Source: Patescibacteria group bacterium (lineage in GTDB: Bacteria > Patescibacteriota > Microgenomatia > UM-FILTER-40-11). Taken from it: DNA of 5,866 nucleotides. Shown here piece after piece: positions 1-4,415 of the stretch; the first letter of the stretch is position 1; each line of letters starts with the position of its first letter. Position numbers and translations under genes: made by a program. The notes under the pieces were generated by a model. The model did not search any database and had not been told where the DNA came from. It worked only from the letters and a program-made list of their open reading frames with translations. The stretch spans positions 1 to 5,866 of the forward strand of contig JAMCYY010000065.1 of the NCBI GenBank assembly GCA_023473205.1. Direction: 5' to 3'.

Positions 1-13
1 GGAGTCTAAATAA

Positions 14-496
14 GCATTTTTTTCTTCTGTTACCTGGATCATTGCCAAAGAACAAGGAACCACCGGCTCCTGGGTATTTCCCCTTTATGAACTAGAACAA
101 CCAGGGGATAATTTTCCCCGGCCAGAAATTTATTTAGGCGTTACTCCGAATTTAACCAGCGGCAGTCCGAAGTTGGTAGATCTCAAAGGCTGTATGATTT
201 GTACCCCCTACCCCAGAATAACTGCCGAATTTTTAGAAAATGCCGGAGTGAATGCTCTGATTCAATTCCGTCAAGGCAAAATTGAAGGCTTATGGCAACT
301 TTATCCAAACAATAAAGCCGTGGTTGACGTGGCTAATAGCGGTGCTACCTGTGAGGCGAATCAGATTATTCGGAAGTGGACGATCATGAAACCGGAGGTA
401 GTCTTTGTTCAATCACCGGCAATGAGCCGCCGAGACCAAAAGCGTGTCGCTGATTTACAAAATAAATTATATCTAGCTGCTCAAAGAAATAAATGA
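14..496 (+). CDS. hisG: HisG-like ATP phosphoribosyltransferase, 5'-partial or frame-broken
   Basis: The open frame (160 codons) ends with TGA and reads like the C-terminal part of a short-form ATP phosphoribosyltransferase, which joins ATP and PRPP in the first step of histidine synthesis. Supporting landmarks are DLKGCMICTPYP, matching the family's 'DLKGKRIATxYPN' segment, and VVDVANSGATCEAN (about 317-358), matching the PRPP-binding loop 'DxVSTGATLEAN'. A charged helical tail of the usual kind follows. Short HisG proteins have about 200-215 residues, so about 50 N-terminal residues are missing. The frame has no ATG or GTG; its first usual start codon is a TTG at 173 without a Shine-Dalgarno, and starting there would cut off conserved sequence. 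A TAA at 11-13 closes the frame upstream, next to a run of seven Ts (17-23), so a frameshift, a contig-end error or a pseudogene are all possible. The gene ends one base before hisS, so they are probably cotranscribed. Family call is fairly secure; integrity is not. Confidence 0.68.
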   Translation, partial: AFFSSVTWIIAKEQGTTGSWVFPLYELEQPGDNFPRPEIYLGVTPNLTSGSPKLVDLKGCMICTPYPRITAEFLENAGVNALIQFRQGKIEGLWQLYPNNKAVVDVANSGATCEANQIIRKWTIMKPEVVFVQSPAMSRRDQKRVADLQNKLYLAAQRNK

Positions 497-497
497 T

Positions 498-1790
498 ATG
501 ATAAAAAATATGACAGACAGACAATTAATCCAAGGCGTTAAAGGAACCCGTGATTTTTATCCGGAAGACTGGGCTTTTGAGATGTGGTTTTATGAAAAGA
601 TCAAAGAGGTCTCCCAACTCTTTGGTTTTCAGGAGTATGAAGGCCCGCTTTTGGAAACGCTCGCTCTGTACGCTGCCAAATCAGGTGAAGAGTTAGTCAA
701 AAAACAGGCATTTACTTTGCAGGACCGGTCTGGGGAAACCCTGGCCCTCAGATCAGAAATGACGCCCTCTCTTGCCCGCATGGTTGCTCAAAAATCTGGT
801 GAACTCATATTTCCTGTCAAATGGTTTACTTTTGGTCGAAGGTTCCGTTATGAAAAACCTCAAAAAGGCCGTGGCCGGGAATTTTTCCAATGGGATTGCG
901 ATACCCTGGGACTGGATAGCCCGGAAGCAGACGCGGAAATCATTGCTATTGCGGCCACGATGTATCAAAAACTGGGTTTAACCCCGCAAGAAGTCAGGAT
1001 TAAGGTCAATGACCGGCAGCTCATGCAAAAAAAGCTTATCAGTTTAGAATTGGATGAAGAAGCTATTGTCAAAGCTTTCCGCTTAATTGATAAAAAAGAT
1101 AAAGTCAACCGGGAAGACTTTTTAGAAATGGCCAAAGAGCAAGGATTTACCGCTGACCAGGCGTTGGCAATGATCCAGGTAACAGAAGAAAAAAATGCTT
1201 ATTTAGACTCCCCTTCTTTAATAAAAATCTTTGAAATTTTAAAAAGATACGGAGTCGCTGATTATATTGAATTTGATCCGGGAATTGTCAGAGGGCTCGA
1301 ATATTATACCGGTACGGTTTTTGAAGGCTGGGATGTTAAAGGTGAATTTAGGGCAATCTGGGGCGGTGGCCGGTATGGCAATTTAACCGCCGAAGTTGGC
1401 GGCAAGGAAAAAATCCCTGGAGTTGGCTTTGCCATGGGAGATATGGTCATTGCTGAAATTCTTAAGGCTAATGGCAAATATCCTACTTTACCGCAAACCA
1501 CCACTAAACTTTTAGTGACTATTTTCTCATTAGAACTTTTAGACCAATCAATTAACCTTACCAATGAATTGCGAAAAAATAATATTAACACTGAACTTTA
1601 CTTGGATCCGCAAACAAAGCTTGATAAACAAATTAAATATGCCGACAAAAAAAGCATTCCTTGGGTAACGATTCTTGGCCCTAATGAAGTACAAAAGAAT
1701 ACGGTGACGTTAAAAAATTTAGAGACAGGAGAACAAAAAACTATTTCTCAAGAGCAGCTATTAAATGAATTGAAACAAAATAGCAATTAG
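498..1790 (+). CDS. hisS: Histidyl-tRNA synthetase (histidine--tRNA ligase)
   Basis: This cytoplasmic class II enzyme charges tRNA-His with histidine. The 430 residues are full length for the family. The order is: start of catalytic core GVKGTRDFYPED (13-24), motif 1 region around EYEGPLLE (46-53), motif 2 FRYEKPQKGRGREFFQWD (116-133), insertion domain (about 170-245), the histidine-specific signature VRGLEYYTGTVFEGWD (264-279), motif 3 region GGGRYGNL through PGVGFAMGD (289-315), and an anticodon-binding domain (about 336-425). The anticodon domain and intact histidine signature argue against HisZ, the HisG regulatory paralogue that lacks that domain. The usual motif 3 'GLER' is replaced by GDMV, and GGGRYD by GGGRYG. 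From memory, plant organellar and some bacterial HisRS share the GD(x)V form. ATG at 510 is an equally good start; neither has a clear Shine-Dalgarno. A TAGCAAT heptamer occurs twice at the 3' end (1781-1794). Confidence 0.96.
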   Translation: MIKNMTDRQLIQGVKGTRDFYPEDWAFEMWFYEKIKEVSQLFGFQEYEGPLLETLALYAAKSGEELVKKQAFTLQDRSGETLALRSEMTPSLARMVAQKSGELIFPVKWFTFGRRFRYEKPQKGRGREFFQWDCDTLGLDSPEADAEIIAIAATMYQKLGLTPQEVRIKVNDRQLMQKKLISLELDEEAIVKAFRLIDKKDKVNREDFLEMAKEQGFTADQALAMIQVTEEKNAYLDSPSLIKIFEILKRYGVADYIEFDPGIVRGLEYYTGTVFEGWDVKGEFRAIWGGGRYGNLTAEVGGKEKIPGVGFAMGDMVIAEILKANGKYPTLPQTTTKLLVTIFSLELLDQSINLTNELRKNNINTELYLDPQTKLDKQIKYADKKSIPWVTILGPNEVQKNTVTLKNLETGEQKTISQEQLLNELKQNSN

Positions 1791-1802
1791 CAATTATACG
1801 CA

Positions 1803-2741
1803 ATGTCACCTACCCGTAAAAAAGCTTACTTTGCCTTACTGACCACCTCTCTTCTTTGGGGTCTGGCGCCGACAATTATTAAATATTCTTTAAACCTGAT
1901 CTCCCCTATAACTTTTCTTTATTACCGCTTCTTAATTGTCTCTTTAATTTTAATTGGTCCGCTTGTTTGGAAACTTTTACACACAAAAATTAATTTAAAA
2001 ATATGGCTAACCTATTTGGCTTTAGGATTTTTAGGCACTCCCCTCACCCTGCTTTTCCTTTTTTATGGTATTGAACGCACTTCAGCCATAAATTCTTCCA
2101 TCGTTTCACTCTTTAACCCGATTTTGATCATTATTGGTGGCGTGATCTTTTTAAAAGAAAAAGTTAACAGAGCCGAAAAGGTTGGCTTAGCTTTTGTGGT
2201 TACTGGCGCTCTTCTTAATGCTATCGCGCCATTTTTGCTAACAGGACTAAGCTTTTCTGGCGACATCACCGGTAATTTGTTAATTATCCTCAGCGCTATT
2301 TGCTGGACAACTTTTTCGCTTTGGCGCAGCAAAGAAGGCGAAAAGCTTGATTCTTTTATTTTAACAGCCTCTTCTTTTGTTCTCGGACTATTAGTGCTCC
2401 TTCCCTTAGTATCTTTTAACTTTTCACTCTTAACTTTTAACTTAAAATCCCTTTGGGGCATTCTTTATATGGCCATTTTTGGTTCAGTGATTGCTTATTT
2501 CACTTATATTTACGGCTTCTCCAAAATTGAGGCCTCAGAAGCAACGGTTTTCAGCTACCTTGAGCCAATCTTTGCCATTCCCGCCTCGATGATTTTTTTA
2601 CAAGAAAAAACCAGCTTTTTATTCTGGATTGGCGCCGGGCTTATCATAACAGGTGTCTTTTTAAGCGAATTTAACCGCCGATTCCAAAGAAATAGTCAGA
2701 AAAGTCCTTCTCTTGATCTTGATCGTCTAAATAAGGTATAA
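1803..2741 (+). CDS. EamA/DMT-superfamily transporter, ten membrane helices
   Basis: This is an inner-membrane permease of the drug/metabolite transporter superfamily, with two tandem EamA repeats. The 312 residues are almost entirely hydrophobic segments separated by short charged loops, in the ten-helix pattern of the family. The first repeat (about 8-140) opens with ALLTTSLLWGLAPTIIK and closes with the family-typical SLFNPILIIIGGVIFLKEK. The second (about 157-290) opens with IILSAICWTTFSLWRSK and has SYLEPIFAIPASMIFLQEK at the equivalent place. The P...FL(K/Q)EK pattern in both halves supports the internal duplication. Substrate cannot be told from sequence; relatives export amino acids, nucleotides or other metabolites. 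The start ATG lies 12 nt after hisS, so the two are probably cotranscribed. The loop at residues 204-216 is encoded by a short AT-rich repeat. The stop codon overlaps the -10 box of the next gene's promoter. Confidence 0.93.
   Translation: MSPTRKKAYFALLTTSLLWGLAPTIIKYSLNLISPITFLYYRFLIVSLILIGPLVWKLLHTKINLKIWLTYLALGFLGTPLTLLFLFYGIERTSAINSSIVSLFNPILIIIGGVIFLKEKVNRAEKVGLAFVVTGALLNAIAPFLLTGLSFSGDITGNLLIILSAICWTTFSLWRSKEGEKLDSFILTASSFVLGLLVLLPLVSFNFSLLTFNLKSLWGILYMAIFGSVIAYFTYIYGFSKIEASEATVFSYLEPIFAIPASMIFLQEKTSFLFWIGAGLIITGVFLSEFNRRFQRNSQKSPSLDLDRLNKV
2414..2442 (+). repeat. TTTTAACT-type short tandem repeat inside the transporter gene
   Basis: TTTTAACT occurs at 2414-2421 and again at 2435-2442, with a degenerate copy between them (TTCACTCTTAAC). 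The period is roughly 7-8 nt. It stays in frame and encodes a polar Phe/Asn/Leu/Ser stretch (residues 204-216) between two predicted membrane helices. It resembles the AT-rich repeats in the rpmE-prfA spacer, which suggests one class of low-complexity repeat spreading in this genome. Confidence 0.5.
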
Positions 2742-2742
2742 T
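2713..2742 (+). promoter_or_regulatory. Sigma-70-type promoter for rpmE
   Basis: A perfect -10 hexamer TATAAT (2737-2742) is preceded, with an 18-nt spacer, by TTGATC (2713-2718; first four bases match TTGACA). TTGATC is repeated directly at 2719-2724, but its 12-nt spacing is too short. Transcription would start near 2749. The promoter lies inside the last codons of the transporter gene and the -10 box overlaps its TAA stop, so rpmE can be expressed independently of hisS and the transporter. Confidence 0.68.
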
Positions 2743-2748
2743 ATCACC

Positions 2749-2856
2749 ATCAGTGAAAATCCGCCTGCACGTCAGGCTGACTCTGAGAGTTTATTAAAGA
2801 TATGGATAGTGCTTAATCCGCAAAAATCCAAGCCTATCAAGTAAAAAATTATTTAT
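2749..2856 (+). promoter_or_regulatory. Structured 5' leader of rpmE, candidate L31 autoregulatory element
   Basis: Between the predicted start site and the rpmE ATG lie about 108 untranslated nucleotides with three possible hairpins. The first pairs GCCTG (2763-2767) with CAGGC (2773-2777) around a 5-nt loop. The second is a small ACTC/GAGT stem (2780-2783 with 2787-2790). The third is a longer stem pairing GATAG (2805-2809) and GCTT (2811-2814), split by one bulged T, with AAGC CTATC (2830-2838) around a 15-nt loop. No Shine-Dalgarno precedes the ATG. Ribosomal-protein leaders, including L31 leaders in several phyla, commonly bind their own product to repress translation. That role here is inference. 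Confidence 0.42.
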
Positions 2857-3168
2857 ATGAAAGCCAATATTCATCCCAAATGGTACCCAAATGCTAAGGT
2901 TGTCTGTGCTTGTGGCAATACTTTTACCGTCGGTTCAACTAAAGAAGAAATCAGAGTAGAGATTTGCTCCGCTTGTCACCCTTTTTTCACTGGCCAGCAA
3001 AAATTTGTTGATACTTTAGGCCGAGTGGAAAAATTCCAAAAAAGACAGCAAGCAGCCTCACAAAATATTGTAAGTAAGCGTCAGAAAAAATTACAGAAAA
3101 AAATTGAAGAAGCCAAAGAATCTGCGCAAAAGCCAAAGACGCTAAAAGAAATGCTAAGTCAAAAGTAA
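2857..3168 (+). CDS. rpmE: 50S ribosomal protein L31 (zinc-binding form) with long basic C-terminal tail
   Basis: This is bacterial L31 (bL31), a small protein of the large subunit that helps form the bridge to the small-subunit head. The N-terminal 63 residues match the family closely: MKANIHPKWYP, then CACGNTF and CSACHPFFTGQQKFVDT. Four cysteines (17, 19, 37, 40) form the zinc-ribbon CxC...CxxC of the zinc-containing paralogue. Typical L31 has about 65-90 residues; this one has 103. Residues 64-103 form a lysine- and glutamine-rich tail (RQKKLQKKIEEAKE) that is probably helical or disordered and may contact rRNA. Start ATG is the only candidate before the conserved sequence and lacks a Shine-Dalgarno. 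The gene has its own promoter and leader, and is followed by prfA, a common bacterial pairing (rpmE-prfA). Confidence 0.96.
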   Translation: MKANIHPKWYPNAKVVCACGNTFTVGSTKEEIRVEICSACHPFFTGQQKFVDTLGRVEKFQKRQQAASQNIVSKRQKKLQKKIEEAKESAQKPKTLKEMLSQK

Positions 3169-3181
3169 TAAATTACTTTTG
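3160..3181 (+). repeat. Near-perfect palindrome over the rpmE stop codon
   Basis: CAAAAGTAA (3160-3168) and TTACTTTTG (3173-3181) form a perfect 9-bp stem with the 4-nt loop TAAA. The left arm contains the last rpmE codons and the stop. No T-run follows, so it is a poor intrinsic terminator. It could protect or process the 3' end of the rpmE message, or be part of the spacer's repeat family, since CAAAAGT recurs at 3194-3200 and, inverted, at 3252-3258. Confidence 0.5.
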
Positions 3182-3193
3182 GATCTCAAAATT

Positions 3194-3258
3194 CAAAAGT
3201 CAAAGCTCAAATTTAACAAGGTTTATTAAATAATCCTTCTAATTAATTTTGACTTTTG
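3194..3258. repeat. Inverted repeat in the rpmE-prfA spacer
   Basis: CAAAAGTCAAA (3194-3204) is repeated exactly in inverted orientation as TTTGACTTTTG (3248-3258), leaving 43 nt between. The right arm continues into further copies of a CAAAG-like word on the minus strand up to about 3279, and the left arm continues with CAAAGCTCAAA. The whole spacer (3169-3283) is made of such low-complexity words and holds no gene. It separates rpmE from the truncated prfA start. Confidence 0.6.
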
Positions 3259-3283
3259 CACTTTGCGCTTTGAACTTAAAATA

Positions 3284-3979
3284 ATGAATCCTAATACCGT
3301 TACTCTTGAAATTCGTCCTGGACCAGGAGGAGAAGAAGCCAAACTTTGGGCCAATGATTTGCTGCGGATGTATTCTAAATATGCGCTTTCTCAAAGCTGG
3401 AAAATTATACCTATTGATGAAGGAGTAATTAAAGTTTCCGGACTTAATGCATTTCCAGCTTTTGCCCATGAAGCCGGAGTTCACCGGGTGCAGCGAGTTC
3501 CGGTAACAGAAAAAAGAGGCCGAATCCATACTTCAACTGCTTCTGTCGCAGTTTTAGGTGAAGTTCCGGAACAGGAAGTAACTATCCGGCCGGAAGATTT
3601 AGAAATTCAGTTTTACCGCGCTTCTTCCCACGGCGGCCAAAATGTGCAAAAAGTTTCCACTGCCGTCAGATTGCGCCATATCCCAACAAATATTGTAGTT
3701 ACGGCGCAATCAGAGAGATTCCAGGAACAAAACCGAGCCAATGCCCTTTCAATTCTAAGATCCAAGCTTTGGGAAATTGAAGAAGACAAAAGAATTAAAG
3801 CCCTTGGCGACCAGCGGGCAATTATTGGCCGGGCCATGCGTAATGAAAAAATTAGAACTTATAATTTTACTCAAGACCGCATCACTGACCACCGAATTAA
3901 TAAATCATTCCATAATATTGAAGATATCTTAGACGGCAAAATGGACAAAATTATTGAGGAAATGAAAAAACTGGCTTAA
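3284..3979 (+). CDS. prfA: Peptide chain release factor 1 lacking N-terminal domain 1
   Basis: Class I release factor for UAA and UAG stops. The 231 residues begin with TVTLEIRPGPGGEEAKLWA, which aligns with the start of RF1 domain 2 (E. coli 'NAFLEVRAGTGGDEAALFA'). The anticodon-like codon-recognition loop is HRVQRVPVTEKRGRIHTS with PVT at 73-75. This is the RF1-type PxT motif, not the SPF of RF2. The catalytic GGQ is at 117-119 in SSHGGQNVQKVSTAVRLRH, and the conserved RTYNFTQDRITDHRIN follows at 191-206. E. coli RF1 is 360 residues with GGQ at 233-235, so about 115 N-terminal residues (domain 1, which contacts RF3 and the L11 region) are missing. Upstream in frame there is a stop at 3227 and only repeat sequence. 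ATG 3284 is preferred over an in-frame TTG at 3263 because the latter codes from the repeat. It ends one base from the convergent gene. Confidence 0.9.
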   Translation: MNPNTVTLEIRPGPGGEEAKLWANDLLRMYSKYALSQSWKIIPIDEGVIKVSGLNAFPAFAHEAGVHRVQRVPVTEKRGRIHTSTASVAVLGEVPEQEVTIRPEDLEIQFYRASSHGGQNVQKVSTAVRLRHIPTNIVVTAQSERFQEQNRANALSILRSKLWEIEEDKRIKALGDQRAIIGRAMRNEKIRTYNFTQDRITDHRINKSFHNIEDILDGKMDKIIEEMKKLA

Positions 3980-3997
3980 CTTAAGAAATAGTTAAGC
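3965..3997 (-). terminator. Weak intrinsic terminator of the htrA operon, over convergent stop codons
   Basis: Read on the minus strand, GCTTAAC (3997-3991) pairs perfectly with GTTAAGC (3980-3974) around a 10-nt loop. CAG and then six Ts (3970-3965) follow. This is the terminator pattern for the minus-strand genes, although the stem has only three G-C pairs. On the plus strand no T-run follows the same hairpin, so it would at best slow transcription leaving prfA. The stem contains both stop codons of the convergent genes. Confidence 0.45.
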
Positions 3998-4412
3998 GTA
4001 ATTCTCGTGCACCTTTAAGAATCACACTACAATTTGATCCTGGTGTCATCTCATTAAAGTAACCATCCATCTTAATCGTCTTCACCTCTCTTCCTAAACA
4101 AATTTTTTTGTACATAAAAAACGCTTCTAATTGAGGAGTAGGGCCAATAAAATAAAGAAATTCCTTAAAATTACTTTCACCTACAAAAACCATTGCCAAA
4201 CCCTTAAATTTACCATTTTTGCCTTCAAAATTTAAAGGAAAAGCGCAAACTTGACGATTTTCATGATGTTCATTGAAATATACAGAATATTGATGCAAAG
4301 CAGAAGCAAACCGACGATATCCAGCTAATTTCAAACCTTCAAATATATCATCAAATTTACAAGTGGCCTCTTCTATCCCAACATCGGCACTTTCCATTCC
4401 TCCGACTTTCAT
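3981..4412 (-). CDS. Hypothetical protein downstream of HtrA, unknown family
   Basis: I do not recognise this 143-residue protein. It has no signal peptide or membrane helix, so it is probably cytoplasmic. It is mixed alpha/beta in character: an acidic, probably helical N-terminal third (ADVGIEEATCKFDDIFEGLK, 9-28), an aromatic middle with YFNEHHEN (45-52), hydrophobic strand-like segments GLAMVFVG (71-78) and KEFLYFIGPTPQLEAFFMYK (83-102), and a C-terminal half with DGYFNEMTPGSNCSVIL (116-132). Four scattered cysteines (18, 56, 105, 128) and a His pair (49-50) form no clear metal motif. It looks like a genuine gene: its ATG lies 3 nt after the htrA stop, with a strong AGGAG six bases upstream embedded in the last htrA codons, so translation of the two is probably coupled. 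ATG at 4397 is a less likely alternative start. Confidence 0.78.
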   Translation of the reverse strand: MKVGGMESADVGIEEATCKFDDIFEGLKLAGYRRFASALHQYSVYFNEHHENRQVCAFPLNFEGKNGKFKGLAMVFVGESNFKEFLYFIGPTPQLEAFFMYKKICLGREVKTIKMDGYFNEMTPGSNCSVILKGARELRLTIS

Positions 4413-4415
4413 GCC

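Noticed and set aside
485..500. Alternative genetic code with UGA as glycine (found in some candidate phyla)
   Set aside because: The TGA at 494-496 falls at the expected HisG C-terminus and just before the hisS start, and no in-frame TGA occurs in the conserved genes.
498..1790. HisZ (HisG regulatory subunit) instead of HisRS, because of the HisG-like neighbour
   Set aside because: The protein has the intact RGLEYYTGTVFE histidine signature, a tRNA-acceptor-type motif 2 loop and a C-terminal anticodon-binding domain, all expected of a synthetase and not of HisZ.
2063..2461. Minus-strand open frame within the transporter gene
   Set aside because: It lies wholly inside the EamA gene, and its Lys/Ser-rich start simply reads the AT-rich repeat in reverse.
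3249..3282. A promoter for prfA (TTGACT at 3249 and TAAAAT at 3277)
   Set aside because: The spacer is 22 nt, too long, and the -10 box would lie 1 nt before the ATG.
3263..3283. TTG start at 3263 for prfA
   Set aside because: The seven extra residues come from the low-complexity repeat and are not conserved; ATG 3284 directly precedes the domain 2 sequence.
3169..3283. RF1 domain 1 hidden upstream in another frame
   Set aside because: Only 115 nt separate rpmE and prfA, too short for about 115 residues, and the sequence is repetitive with stops in the prfA frame (3227).
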